The notes: a model not told the origin generated them from the letters alone. Shown: positions 28,475 to 36,072, counted from the first letter of the stretch. The stretch: 64,000 nucleotides of DNA from a virus (IMGVR_UViG_3300005528_000050:1-64000); one strand, 5' to 3'. A program made the numbers and translations.

Positions 28475-28690
28475 AAAAAAAAACACCCTAATTTATCCAA
28501 CTTTCAGGTGTTATGGTTGTCCCCGTTGCCGGGTTAGGAATAGACTTACAGGGGCACGTTGTTCTTTATCACCCTTTTGGTATTCCCCGCGGATAGTCAG
28601 TCCGAATAAGACGTTGTCTTATTATCAGTCCTCTACGGTTATCACACCGTTTCTCATCATGTGAGGCACACTATCCGATGATTAATCGGA
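28475..28690 (-). ncRNA. Candidate structured RNA (about 215 nt)
   Basis: A GC-rich island in AT-rich DNA with many complementary segments on the - strand: hairpin CCGAT/ATCGG (28688-28674), a closing helix CGGATAGT (28677-28670) with ACTATCCG (28597-28590), hairpin ACGGT/ACCGT (28650-28635), CCTC with GAGG, perfect hairpin AATAAGAC-AAC-GTCTTATT (28623-28605), GGGG with CCCC (28588/28551), and a GNRA hairpin CCCG-GCAA-CGGG (28533-28522), then a terminator. The first hairpin and the closing helix share bases, so two alternative states are possible. No tRNA, tmRNA, RNase P or ribozyme signature was recognised. It follows the 35-aa frame on the same transcript. Confidence 0.6.
28482..28512 (-). 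terminator. Rho-independent terminator of the structured RNA
   Basis: On the - strand AACACC pairs with GGTGTT over an 18-19-base loop, followed by about nine T. Confidence 0.8.
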
Positions 28691-28789
28691 ACGTTTCTTT
28701 AGATATTCTTTTCTTGTTCTATATTCCCCTACTTTGTAACCAGCGAGAAACCAAAGAGAGAATCCTATGTATACTAAAATAACTGTCAT
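28682..28789 (-). CDS. Micro-membrane protein (35 aa)
   Basis: MTVILVYIGFSLWFLAGYKV plus a basic tail (YRTRKEYLKKRSD): one span, positive-inside. It starts about 15 bases behind a strong leftward promoter. Its stop codon lies in the loop of the first hairpin of the structured RNA. Function unknown. Confidence 0.6.
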   Translation of the reverse strand: MTVILVYIGFSLWFLAGYKVGEYRTRKEYLKKRSD

Positions 28790-28803
28790 AATTAATTTTG
28801 ATA

Positions 28804-28834
28804 CAAATATAATGTATATTTTTTAATATGCAAA
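28804..28834 (-). promoter_or_regulatory. Bacteroidetes-type promoter
   Basis: On the - strand TTTGCATATTAAAAA at -33 and TATATTTG at -7; drives the 35-aa gene and the structured RNA. Confidence 0.75.
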
Positions 28835-28840
28835 AATATT

Positions 28841-29029
28841 TTAATTTTTTTTGAAGTGTCTTTTACTACCTTCACAAATATTGTCTTTGGAAACGTCCCA
28901 TATGTTTTTTTGAACCATATGACAAGCGTGTGATTTACCCATTCGTTTAGAAAAATGGATGATGGTGTCATTATTATTATTTCTGACAACCCATGGACAT
29001 TCCTTACAAGGTGAACTAGTTTTCTTCAA
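28841..29029 (-). CDS. Putative zinc-binding small protein (62 aa)
   Basis: CKECPWVVRNNN near the N-terminus and HFSKRMGKSHACHMV later give a Cys/Cys...His/Cys/His set able to bind one zinc ion, as in DUF6283-type phage proteins (family name from memory). Basic C-terminus. Overlaps the upstream gene by 14 bases. Confidence 0.75.
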   Translation of the reverse strand: MKKTSSPCKECPWVVRNNNNDTIIHFSKRMGKSHACHMVQKNIWDVSKDNICEGSKRHFKKN

Positions 29030-29600
29030 ATTTAAAAATGTCTACCTGAGAGGATTTACCCCAGTTGTCCAAAAAATCAGAGGGTTCCATGGATTCACCC
29101 TTAAAAAATATTCTATCGATGTAATCCCAGTCCCCATCAGGAAAGTCGACAGAACCGTGACAGTAGGTAAAATCTTCAATGGTTGGAACCGTTTCAGATT
29201 CAATTTCATATTCCCAAATACCACCTTTGTTTTCGTCAACACTCACATAGATATTTTCACCCTTTTCCATTGGGAATGCTCGGTGTGAAATATAATCATC
29301 CCAATCCTCATTCACTGAAGAGATTGTTTGAATATCTTCAATACCAAAAGATAGTACGTTGTTACCATTTTCATCTTCAAGTTCAAAGGTCATTGTTTGG
29401 TTATCCAATGCTTTGTTTACGTGAAAGATGTCACCATCGTAAATGTCAATATCTAAACTTTCCAAGTCAAATCTAGTTTCCCAAAGTTCATCGTACTCTT
29501 TTTCTTCTTTTAAGAGTTCAATTTGTTCAACCTGTTCGTCAGTGAGTTTTTTACCGATAAACTCGGCGCTCCATCCATAAGTTTTTAGCGTATACTTCAT
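29016..29600 (-). CDS. Conserved hypothetical acidic protein (194 aa)
   Basis: Starts MKYTLKTYGWSAEFIGKKLTDEQ; acidic body with FDLESLDIDIYDGDIFHV, VSVDENKGGIWEYE, GSVDFPDGDWDYIDRIFF. Similar proteins of unknown function occur in other large phages. Cytosolic. Confidence 0.85.
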   Translation of the reverse strand: MKYTLKTYGWSAEFIGKKLTDEQVEQIELLKEEKEYDELWETRFDLESLDIDIYDGDIFHVNKALDNQTMTFELEDENGNNVLSFGIEDIQTISSVNEDWDDYISHRAFPMEKGENIYVSVDENKGGIWEYEIESETVPTIEDFTYCHGSVDFPDGDWDYIDRIFFKGESMEPSDFLDNWGKSSQVDIFKFEEN

Positions 29601-29602
29601 GT

Positions 29603-29899
29603 TTATCTTATTAATTTTACTGTTGGTATTAAAAAATCATCATAATGTTTATGAGATAAAATATCCCATGAACTTGGATGTCTTTCCTTGAATATTTCTT
29701 GTCTTTCCAAAAGTGACAGTGGTAAGGTACAATCCTCACCGAACATATACCAAAGTTCATAATCATTGATTATCCTTTGTGCAAATTCAGTAAGACTCTT
29801 GATTTTTACTTCTCTCAGGTATTCCCTATTTATACCTAAGTTATCATACCACTTGATATATTCTTGGTATGCTTCTTTGACTTTTTTGTGTACCACCAT
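29603..29899 (-). CDS. Hypothetical protein (98 aa)
   Basis: Helical, starts MVVHKKVKEAYQEYIKWYDNLG; FAQRIINDYELWYMFGEDCTLPLSLLERQEIFK in the middle. A -7-like TATCTTTG lies two bases before the ATG (29901-29908), so the gene may be leaderless. No family recognised. Confidence 0.8.
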   Translation of the reverse strand: MVVHKKVKEAYQEYIKWYDNLGINREYLREVKIKSLTEFAQRIINDYELWYMFGEDCTLPLSLLERQEIFKERHPSSWDILSHKHYDDFLIPTVKLIR

Positions 29900-29911
29900 A
29901 CAAAGATAATA

Positions 29912-30220
29912 TTAAAATTGTTGTGTTCTACCGATAAATCTTTTCGCCATCTCAACCCTAACTTCACCATTCTCCCTGTCAAATATTGGAGGTTCTACAA
30001 ATTCACCCGACCTACTTTTTAAACGGTAGTATAGATTAGTTTCTTCATATTCATAGAACTGATTTTTGTTTAGGTATTTTTTTAAATCTAATATCTCCTT
30101 ATCACTACAACCTTTTGAAATCAACACCATCAACATTCTATCACAGAATGCAATAGATACTAAATTCCACTTGTAGTGTGGTTGTAAATACTCGTATACC
30201 TCAATGTTGGTGTGAAGCAT
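29912..30220 (-). CDS. Hypothetical protein (102 aa)
   Basis: Starts MLHTNIEVYEYLQPHYKWN; DRMLMVLISKGCSDKEILDLKKYL is helical, the C-terminal part contains EPPIFDRENGEVRVEMAKRF. No family recognised. Confidence 0.8.
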   Translation of the reverse strand: MLHTNIEVYEYLQPHYKWNLVSIAFCDRMLMVLISKGCSDKEILDLKKYLNKNQFYEYEETNLYYRLKSRSGEFVEPPIFDRENGEVRVEMAKRFIGRTQQF

Positions 30221-30226
30221 AGTGAT

Positions 30227-30298
30227 TTATTTTTTTCGGATGTTTTCATTGATTGCATACAAAAGTATGCAAATGATAAATAATAAAAGTACAATCAT
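30227..30298 (-). CDS. Possible micro-membrane protein (23 aa)
   Basis: MIVLLLFIICILLYAINENI plus a basic end. A single span with almost nothing else; six bases before the next gene. Plausible because similar tiny spans recur in the window, but unproven. Confidence 0.4.
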   Translation of the reverse strand: MIVLLLFIICILLYAINENIRKK

Positions 30299-30346
30299 GA
30301 GTCAATATTAAGAAGAATATTTTAAATTTCAAAATTTTTTTTGAAA

Positions 30347-31084
30347 TCACCAATAACCAATATCTTTTTTGAAATATTCTTCGTTTTCCCTATTCAAAAA
30401 GGACTTAATGATTAGTTTAATCATTCCCAAATACCCCATTTTCTTGAATCTACGGTCATCTTGACCAACGTAATGTTCGGATATTTTAAACTTTTTTGAA
30501 TTGTATTTCCTACTTAAACCATAGTCTTCACTGTGTTGGTATTCCTCATTAAATTTACCTAATTCTCTAAATTTATCAGTTTTTGTCAAGAAAAAGGTAC
30601 CAACAGCGAATGGACTGAATTTACTAATAATATTATTAACGGAATTAAAACAAACGAATACCAATTTGGACTTCCAATTTTTAGATGTTGATTTTATTTT
30701 ACATGTCATCAAATCCAAATCTTCCAAAATCATTTCCTCAATACAGTCGTGAATTGTAATTGAATTGAAGAATTGGATGTCAGCATCCACAAATAAAACA
30801 TATTCAGTATTAACCAAATCACTCCCTAAATTTCTTGCTTCACCAACTTTACCACCGTCAATCATTTCTATCTTAAGTCTATCAGAGTACATCATAGACA
30901 TATTATTGATAATCGCCCTTGTTCGGTCTGTTGAATGGTTATCAGCAATGATTACTCTTGTACCATCAATTAAAACTTGTTTGTGTATTGAGTCGAGAGT
31001 CTTCTTAATATACTTGTCTTCATTGTAACATGGAATTACAATGGTTAGTTTGTTTTTTATTTTTGTTGGTTTATAAAGTGGCAT
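30347..31084 (-). CDS. Family 2 glycosyltransferase, GT-A fold (245 aa)
   Basis: LTIVIPCYNEDKYIKKTLDSI, IIADNHSTDRT and the metal-binding VLFVDADIQF (DxD) define a GT2 family enzyme with a GT-A domain. The length fits a soluble or membrane-associated enzyme without extra domains; the basic C-terminus (MIKLIIKSFLNREN) could touch the membrane. It overlaps the LpxH-like gene by 14 bases, which suggests a joint role in modifying lipid A, O-antigen or another surface glycan. Confidence 0.92.
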   Translation of the reverse strand: MPLYKPTKIKNKLTIVIPCYNEDKYIKKTLDSIHKQVLIDGTRVIIADNHSTDRTRAIINNMSMMYSDRLKIEMIDGGKVGEARNLGSDLVNTEYVLFVDADIQFFNSITIHDCIEEMILEDLDLMTCKIKSTSKNWKSKLVFVCFNSVNNIISKFSPFAVGTFFLTKTDKFRELGKFNEEYQHSEDYGLSRKYNSKKFKISEHYVGQDDRRFKKMGYLGMIKLIIKSFLNRENEEYFKKDIGYW

Positions 31085-31766
31085 ATCTCTGAAGTTTAAA
31101 ATCCCCGTTATGATGTATTATGTAAGTATTGTTTTCTATCCAATCCCCACAATTTAAATACCTCACACCCTCAATAATTTTATCTTCAGGATTGTGTATG
31201 TGACCACATATCACAGTGTCACACTCTCTTTTTTTTGCCTGTCTAACCAGTTCTACCTCAAAACTCGTAATAAATTTAACAGCCTCTTTAACACTGTCCT
31301 TTAAAAATTTAGAAAGGGACCTCTTATGTCCAAATTTTTTTAGAGTCCTATCTATAGAAATCGCAATATCGTAACCAATGGAACCTAAAATACCTAACCA
31401 TTTTAACTTAACCACACCATCATAAAGGTCTCCATGGGTAATAAATACATTACCATATTTGTATTCATTACAAATTTCAATGTTACCAAAAGATAAGTCC
31501 GTATATTGTCTTAAAAATTCATCATGATTACCAGTAACATAAATTACTTGAGTACCTCTTTTGGAATGTGATAATATTTTTCTTATCACATTGGTGTCGT
31601 TTTGTTTCCATCTGAACTTCCTCTGTAACATCCAACCATCTATGATATCACCAACTAAAAACAAATAAGTTGGTTCATATTTTTTTAGGACTTCAAGCAC
31701 CATTTCAGAATTACTACCCTTAGTACCAAGGTGAACATCTGAAATAAAAAGTGCATCTATTTTCAT
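31071..31766 (-). CDS. LpxH-like UDP-2,3-diacylglucosamine hydrolase family phosphoesterase (231 aa)
   Basis: Calcineurin-like motifs in order: SDVHLGTKG, LVGDIIDGW, VTGNHDEFLR, ITHGDLYD and ICGHIHNPE, then NCGDWIENN. The set with the SLSKFLK..V middle helix fits the LpxH-like (UDP-2,3-diacylglucosamine diphosphatase) branch, an enzyme of lipid A synthesis. Active site metals would be bound by the listed Asp/His/Asn. Together with the overlapping glycosyltransferase it suggests LPS modification. Confidence 0.92.
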   Translation of the reverse strand: MKIDALFISDVHLGTKGSNSEMVLEVLKKYEPTYLFLVGDIIDGWMLQRKFRWKQNDTNVIRKILSHSKRGTQVIYVTGNHDEFLRQYTDLSFGNIEICNEYKYGNVFITHGDLYDGVVKLKWLGILGSIGYDIAISIDRTLKKFGHKRSLSKFLKDSVKEAVKFITSFEVELVRQAKKRECDTVICGHIHNPEDKIIEGVRYLNCGDWIENNTYIIHHNGDFKLQRYATL

Positions 31767-31791
31767 ATCTATAATTATCTCAATTAAATGA

Positions 31792-32256
31792 TTACAAATT
31801 TATTTCTATGATTTGTCCTTTATCTCTTTTAAACAAAAATCTATAAATTTTTACAAACAAATGTATAATAGACATTTTAAATGCATATGTGAATCCGCTA
31901 CTGACATTTGTCAACCTATAAACGGTAATTAATAGTGAATCGTCAAAATGTCTTTTTAAAATAAAGTACCTATGATAACCATCAAAAATATAATTTTTGT
32001 TTGTTAGATAGATGTGACCCTTATTATAATCAAACCCTCTTTCTATTATATCTAATTCAATTTGTTTATGTATTGGTTTTAAATGAATTGATTTTACTCT
32101 TGTTTTAATTTCGGACATTGGTATTGTCTCTACTTTGACTTTAAAGCACCACCATTTATTACAAAAGAAATCACCGTCGTGCCTTTTTAACAATTCGGAA
32201 TTATATCTTCTATCAACAACTACTTTTATTTTTTCTAAAAAAGTCATATCCACCAT
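31792..32256 (-). CDS. ParB-like-fold protein (154 aa)
   Basis: The stretch IPMSEIKTRVKSIHLKPI...IELDIIERGFDY...NKNYIFDGYHRYFILKRH matches the ParB/Srx pattern of a helix followed by a DG.HR box (here FDGYHRY). The C-terminus is hydrophobic and basic (MSIIHLFVKIYRFLFKRDK), perhaps membrane-associated. May tie the sugar-modification genes to sensing, but that is guesswork. Confidence 0.75.
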   Translation of the reverse strand: MVDMTFLEKIKVVVDRRYNSELLKRHDGDFFCNKWWCFKVKVETIPMSEIKTRVKSIHLKPIHKQIELDIIERGFDYNKGHIYLTNKNYIFDGYHRYFILKRHFDDSLLITVYRLTNVSSGFTYAFKMSIIHLFVKIYRFLFKRDKGQIIEINL

Positions 32257-32460
32257 TTATTCCCCTAACTCAAGATTATTTTTGCGTTTAGTCATTTCGT
32301 TAAAAACCTCAATTGACAAATTCGCCCTAAAATCATCTCTAGCACACTCATGGGGACTTAATTTTAAAAGTCTGTTCGCAACCTCATCTCTCCACTCGTG
32401 AAAGAATCCTTCATTAAAAGCCATCCATCCATAAAATTCGTGAGTTTCTGCGTTGTTCAT
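32257..32460 (-). CDS. Hypothetical protein (67 aa)
   Basis: MNNAETHEFYGWMAFNEGFFHEWRDEVANRLLKLSPHECARDDF: helical and acidic with several aromatic residues. Abuts the ParB-like gene. No family recognised. Confidence 0.75.
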   Translation of the reverse strand: MNNAETHEFYGWMAFNEGFFHEWRDEVANRLLKLSPHECARDDFRANLSIEVFNEMTKRKNNLELGE

Positions 32461-32471
32461 TTATTGTCGAT

Positions 32472-32651
32472 TTAAAATTTTGAGGCAATCATATACCCCA
32501 AACAAAATGATGAGGTCACAGCAACCCAATAAAATAATGATTTAATTTTAAATGCTGTTCGATTGTGCTCTCCGTTTATGGTTGTTGCAGTTGCAAACAA
32601 CCAGGTTACAATTAGAAACAATATACCAAATGTTAATAAAACTATTTTCAT
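32472..32651 (-). CDS. Small membrane protein (59 aa)
   Basis: Read directly from the gap. Two spans: MKIVLLTFGILFLIVTWLF and YWVAVTSSFCLGYMIA, separated by a short charged loop (INGEHNRTAFKIKS). Divergent from the NUDIX gene, with 38 bases in between. Function unknown. Confidence 0.65.
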   Translation of the reverse strand: MKIVLLTFGILFLIVTWLFATATTINGEHNRTAFKIKSLFYWVAVTSSFCLGYMIASKF

Positions 32652-32662
32652 ACGTAAAGTAT

Positions 32663-32672
32663 AAATATTTAT
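32663..32672 (+). promoter_or_regulatory. AATATTTAT-type motif upstream of the NUDIX gene
   Basis: AAATATTTAT, 18 bases before the start; one of about seven genes in the right part with this motif upstream. Confidence 0.4.
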
Positions 32673-32689
32673 CTTTATAAATCAAAATT

Positions 32690-33106
32690 ATGATACAAAT
32701 ATCTCAAATCATTCTTCAAAACCCTGAAGGTAAATACTTGGTGTATTTAAGAGACAACAACCCAGATATCCCCTTTCCAAATCATTGGGACCTTATAGGT
32801 GGTCACGTTGAAAAAAGAGAAACACCATTAGAAGCGTTGAAAAGAGAAATGATAGAAGAAATTGAAACTGACTCGAGCAGTTTAGTTAGATTTTCTTTTT
32901 GGAAGAAGTATGTCTGTATTGAGGGTGATGTGTCCCCAAATATTAAATATATATTTCACGGTGTGATTGACAAACCTATTGAAGAAATTCCACTAAATGA
33001 GGGTCAGTATCTTAGATTTGTAACTCAAAGTGAGTTATCTGAATTAAATTTTGCAAACATTATGGGTAAGATAATGCAAGATTTCGTGAGAGAAAGATTT
33101 GGTTAG
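32690..33106 (+). CDS. NUDIX hydrolase (138 aa)
   Basis: The Nudix box GGHVEKRETPLEALKREMIEEI at residues 38-59 fits GX5EX7REUXEEXGU, preceded by WDLIGGH, and the family's C-terminal strand (YIFHGVI). Substrate unknown: nucleoside diphosphate linked compound or oxidised nucleotide. Lone + gene; its last four bases overlap the end of the convergent nuclease-like gene. Confidence 0.93.
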   Translation: MIQISQIILQNPEGKYLVYLRDNNPDIPFPNHWDLIGGHVEKRETPLEALKREMIEEIETDSSSLVRFSFWKKYVCIEGDVSPNIKYIFHGVIDKPIEEIPLNEGQYLRFVTQSELSELNFANIMGKIMQDFVRERFG

Positions 33107-33642
33107 TATTTTAAAACTGTAAAATGAGACTCAAAGTTTTTTCTTGGAATCAAATACATATGTGACCTTTTCTCTTCAGGAATCAATACGTTAGTTCCAG
33201 CATAAACCTCGTCACCACCTATCTTTACTTTGAAATTATTTTCTGAAATTAATTTTCTTAATTTATTAGTTTTAATCACCCAAATCTCTTTGATGTTCAT
33301 AAAAACTATTACCCACAAATCTGATTTGGTTACCATTATTCCACTGTCCTTACCGTGCATCCTAAATTCAATACATAGGTTACCAGTATCTATACCGGGA
33401 AAATAGGCACCGTTTGGTAATGTTCTACCGGGTTGTACCCATTTGTCTTCTGTCTTGACTTCTGCAACCACATGGGTTTTAGTTGGGAAATTGAATATTA
33501 AATCGAACTCTTTTAAATTACCATTTTCTTTTTCACTCTTCCCAACACAAATAGCATTGTATTCTCTTTCAAATACATCAATGACTACTTGTTCATTAGT
33601 TTGACCGATTTTTATATCTTCATGAAAATTCAGATTCCCCAT
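33103..33642 (-). CDS. PD-(D/E)XK nuclease-like protein (179 aa)
   Basis: EFDLIFNFPTKTHVVAEVKTEDKW near residues 43-66 has the D..(E)xK arrangement of the PD-(D/E)XK fold; an earlier Glu (NEQVVIDVFEREYNAI) fits the first helix. The Tyr/Phe/His-rich middle is not assigned. It may be a DNA-modifying or degrading enzyme. Convergent with the NUDIX gene. Confidence 0.78.
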   Translation of the reverse strand: MGNLNFHEDIKIGQTNEQVVIDVFEREYNAICVGKSEKENGNLKEFDLIFNFPTKTHVVAEVKTEDKWVQPGRTLPNGAYFPGIDTGNLCIEFRMHGKDSGIMVTKSDLWVIVFMNIKEIWVIKTNKLRKLISENNFKVKIGGDEVYAGTNVLIPEEKRSHMYLIPRKNFESHFTVLKY

Positions 33643-33721
33643 CTTCGCTGGTTAAATACATTTTCTCATAGTGTTCCCACCATAAAATCTCTTCTTGTTC
33701 AGAAGTAAGTTTATTTTCCAC
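33620..33721 (-). CDS. Possible small acidic protein with GTG start (33 aa)
   Basis: VENKLTSEQEEILWWEHYEK onward, acidic. It begins inside the end of the lipoprotein gene and ends inside the start of the nuclease-like gene, as compact phage genes often do. No ATG; kept at low confidence. Confidence 0.35.
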   Translation of the reverse strand: MENKLTSEQEEILWWEHYEKMYLTSEDGESEFS

Positions 33722-33938
33722 AGGGACAATGTCCTGCGTGTGTGATTCCTGAACCATGACTTCTATCGATTATGAGATAAGTATGTCCCTTATGTTCCCA
33801 TTCAAAAACTCTGTATTCGGATTGATTACTAAGTTTAATAGTTTGGGGGTTATTCCTATCGTTTACAACTTGTTTTGTGTTTGGTTCAGAACATGATGTG
33901 ACGAGTAAAACAAATAAAATAATACTACTTAATCTCAT
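33711..33938 (-). CDS. Small lipoprotein (75 aa)
   Basis: Signal peptide MRLSSIILFVLL with lipobox LVTSC, mature protein starting at Cys 16. The mature part ends with THAGHCPCGK, a His/Cys cluster. Function unknown. Overlaps the upstream gene's end by 14 bases. Envelope-located. Confidence 0.78.
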   Translation of the reverse strand: MRLSSIILFVLLVTSCSEPNTKQVVNDRNNPQTIKLSNQSEYRVFEWEHKGHTYLIIDRSHGSGITHAGHCPCGK

Positions 33939-34797
33939 CTAATTGAATTTCAATTTCTTGTTGTCCTTCTTTTACAACTTGACTACCGTCAGCCATTCTA
34001 TAATACTTAAACAAAACGTATTTATCGCCTTCGGTTGTTTTAAAATGTGTATGTTTGGTGTAAGGGTTTAGTTGAAAATCATGGTATAAATTTTTCCAAA
34101 TTACTCCATCTCCTTTTACAGGTTTTACACTTCTTTCAATTGAATTAAAAGTTAGATGTCCACCCTCAGTAATGTTATTCAATGATATTTGGACACTCCA
34201 CAATCTATTACCCATGTTTGTAAACAATTTGTCCTCCGATATTTGATTAGGTAGTAGAAAATCGTATTTTTCCTCATAATTGAATTCGGGTGTTATTTTT
34301 TGAATAAAAACATCTTCACCAAATGAATCTCGAATACCAATAACAGAATTGATTCTCTCATTTACTGTTTTATAAATCTCAGACTTTTTATCTAACTTAT
34401 GAATCATGGGTGATTGCAAGTCCTTAGATTTTTTCTGTGAGTTTAATTTTTTGTCTGTAATCGATATCAAATCATCACATTCAATTAATGTTAATAATTC
34501 AGGGTAATGATAAATTTCAACTAAATTATTTTCAACTCTATAAGCTCTTGGGTTATCACATAGAGATTTATTGAACGGATAAAGTTCAACTTCGTAAGGT
34601 TGATTAAGGTTTTCCTGTGAATATTGTCTTTGCCAAATTAACGCGTTAGTTGGTTCAATTTCAAGTTCTCTTTTAATTAAATTGTAATCAAATCCATTAT
34701 TAAGTAAAACATTAAAAATGGACTCTCTATCATATCCATTCACAATATTAGACCAAATCCATAGTTTCCATTCAGGAGTAAAAATTCTATTAATCAT
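33925..34797 (-). CDS. Prolyl-4-hydroxylase-like 2OG-Fe(II) oxygenase, first His replaced (290 aa)
   Basis: The C-terminal 200 residues follow the P4H pattern: FNYEEKYDFLLPN near residue 173, RLWSVQISLNNITEGGHLTFNSIE, KPVKGDGVIWKN, then KHTHFKTTEGDKYVLFKYYR near residue 255. The distal His and the 2OG-binding Lys are present, but the first metal ligand, normally HxD, appears as KYD. This may be a divergent or inactive enzyme. The N-terminal 80 residues are an extra helical domain. Confidence 0.75.
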   Translation of the reverse strand: MINRIFTPEWKLWIWSNIVNGYDRESIFNVLLNNGFDYNLIKRELEIEPTNALIWQRQYSQENLNQPYEVELYPFNKSLCDNPRAYRVENNLVEIYHYPELLTLIECDDLISITDKKLNSQKKSKDLQSPMIHKLDKKSEIYKTVNERINSVIGIRDSFGEDVFIQKITPEFNYEEKYDFLLPNQISEDKLFTNMGNRLWSVQISLNNITEGGHLTFNSIERSVKPVKGDGVIWKNLYHDFQLNPYTKHTHFKTTEGDKYVLFKYYRMADGSQVVKEGQQEIEIQLDEIK

Positions 34798-34800
34798 ATT

Positions 34801-35055
34801 TTATTTTTTTATTTTTCTTTCGATTACATACACAGTATCACCTTTTTCATATGACCTGTACGATGTTATTTTCATTTCGGGGTTTTTTAGATACAATTTC
34901 CAATATGGAGTTGTTTGTAAAGTATTGTCACAACCAATTCCATGATATTCAACAGAATCAACAATACATGGGATTTTAGTGTCAGTATATTGTGTCTTGT
35001 ACTTGCAAGACATTAATATTAGACCCAAAAAAATTACAAATGTTAGATTTTTCAT
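34801..35055 (-). CDS. Small lipoprotein (84 aa)
   Basis: Signal sequence MKNLTFVIFLGLILMSC with lipobox LMSC; mature protein of about 68 residues with paired Cys (KIPCIVDSVEYHGIGC). Ends KGDTVYVIERKIKK, a beta-rich pattern. Function unknown. Confidence 0.78.
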   Translation of the reverse strand: MKNLTFVIFLGLILMSCKYKTQYTDTKIPCIVDSVEYHGIGCDNTLQTTPYWKLYLKNPEMKITSYRSYEKGDTVYVIERKIKK

Positions 35056-35091
35056 ATTCTAAATATAAATGATTTTTTTGATAAAACAAAA

Positions 35092-35346
35092 TTAATCTTC
35101 ACAGAAACAATTGTTTCTTGAAAGAGCGATTAACTTGATGTGTTTTAAACATTCATTGTCGGCCCTAACTACCGCACCACACAAATCGTTATTCACAACA
35201 GATTGAACGAAACTACCCCCAATGGGTCCAACCCCATCTCTTGTTCTCATTACCGATACAATGATGTTGATGATGTGTTCACTAACATCATCTTGTCCAT
35301 ACCTCTTTACGAAGTCTTTTGCTGCACTATATAATTTTTCTTCCAT
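35092..35346 (-). CDS. Conserved phage hypothetical protein (84 aa)
   Basis: VMRTRDGVGPIGGSFVQSVVNNDLCGAVVRAD is a signature of a small phage family of unknown function; N-terminal helix AAKDFVKRYGQDDVSE; Cys-rich end. The conserved MRTRDG..PIGGSF region may bind a ligand. Confidence 0.87.
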   Translation of the reverse strand: MEEKLYSAAKDFVKRYGQDDVSEHIINIIVSVMRTRDGVGPIGGSFVQSVVNNDLCGAVVRADNECLKHIKLIALSRNNCFCED

Positions 35347-35349
35347 ATT

Positions 35350-35574
35350 TTAAACATTCCATGATGCCAACATTTGTCCTATATCATCATTCCTGTCCCT
35401 ACCGTCGGCTTTAAAATTATCATCATCCAGTGTAATATTTTTTGTGATTGTAATAATTCCTTTTTTTATCGCATCACATGGTTTTCTGTTACATGGACAA
35501 ATTCTATATTCGAATGAGGTGTTAATACCACATCTCACACATTCATAATAATCTTTTGTGGTTGTTGTTATCAT
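35350..35574 (-). CDS. Putative zinc-binding small protein (74 aa)
   Basis: CVRCGINTSFEYRICPCNRKPC carries four Cys pairs able to bind zinc. The rest is acidic (LDDDNFKADGRDRNDD). Function unknown. Confidence 0.78.
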   Translation of the reverse strand: MITTTTKDYYECVRCGINTSFEYRICPCNRKPCDAIKKGIITITKNITLDDDNFKADGRDRNDDIGQMLASWNV

Positions 35575-35582
35575 TATTAGAA

Positions 35583-36068
35583 TTAGTTGTCAAACCAAAA
35601 GACAACTCTAAAACCATTCTCTTTAATCGTATACCTCTTTTGGTCATCATTTGTTATCCAAAATTCTTCTTTAAACCTATTGTCCATAGAGTCAACAAAA
35701 TATTTTAAGTTCTCAACGATTTCTTCATTATCTGAATTATTGTACAGATAATCTTTGAGTTCTTTTAAGGTGTAGTAAGAAGCTGTATGGACCATATCAC
35801 CTCTTTCATATTCCTTTCTTGTTGTCTCAGTCACATCCTCAGGTAAACCCCTTGGGTCCGCAATCGGGTCCATTGAACCTCTGACCTCCGCAAGAATTGA
35901 GAATAAATCATAATTTCTTCCCCAATAAAAAGCAACGTGGTCGTACTCCCTTTCGGAATCGTTCATTCCAAAATGTGGATTTATTTGCCAATGGTCAACA
36001 TTGACCCATTTATTTTCACCATTTACTGAAGTGTATTTTTCCAAATACACATGAATATCACATCCCAT
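35583..36068 (-). CDS. Conserved phage protein, MGCDIH type (161 aa)
   Basis: Starts MGCDIHVYLEKYTSVNGENKW with WGRNYDLFSILAEVRG, a common family in phages and bacteria of unknown function; its MGCDIH start and Tyr/Trp-rich middle are diagnostic. Behind a promoter at 36073. Confidence 0.88.
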   Translation of the reverse strand: MGCDIHVYLEKYTSVNGENKWVNVDHWQINPHFGMNDSEREYDHVAFYWGRNYDLFSILAEVRGSMDPIADPRGLPEDVTETTRKEYERGDMVHTASYYTLKELKDYLYNNSDNEEIVENLKYFVDSMDNRFKEEFWITNDDQKRYTIKENGFRVVFWFDN

Positions 36069-36072
36069 GATT

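Noticed and set aside
28314-28664. Rightward 116-aa frame over the structured RNA
   Set aside because: Lys/Cys-rich sequence with no promoter, opposite to all neighbours, and explained by the GC-rich RNA helices on the other strand.
28475-28690. tmRNA, RNase P RNA, group I intron, hammerhead ribozyme or tRNA at the structured RNA
   Set aside because: I looked for the tRNA-like ends and T-loop, the conserved RNase P P4 and J regions, the group I P7/GTP-site segments and the CUGAUGA/GAAA hammerhead core and did not find them. A covariance-model search would be decisive.
28792-28989. Leftward 65-aa frame overlapping the 62-aa zinc-type protein
   Set aside because: The overlapping frame with CxxC/HxC motifs is the better gene; the alternative covers the promoter at 28804.
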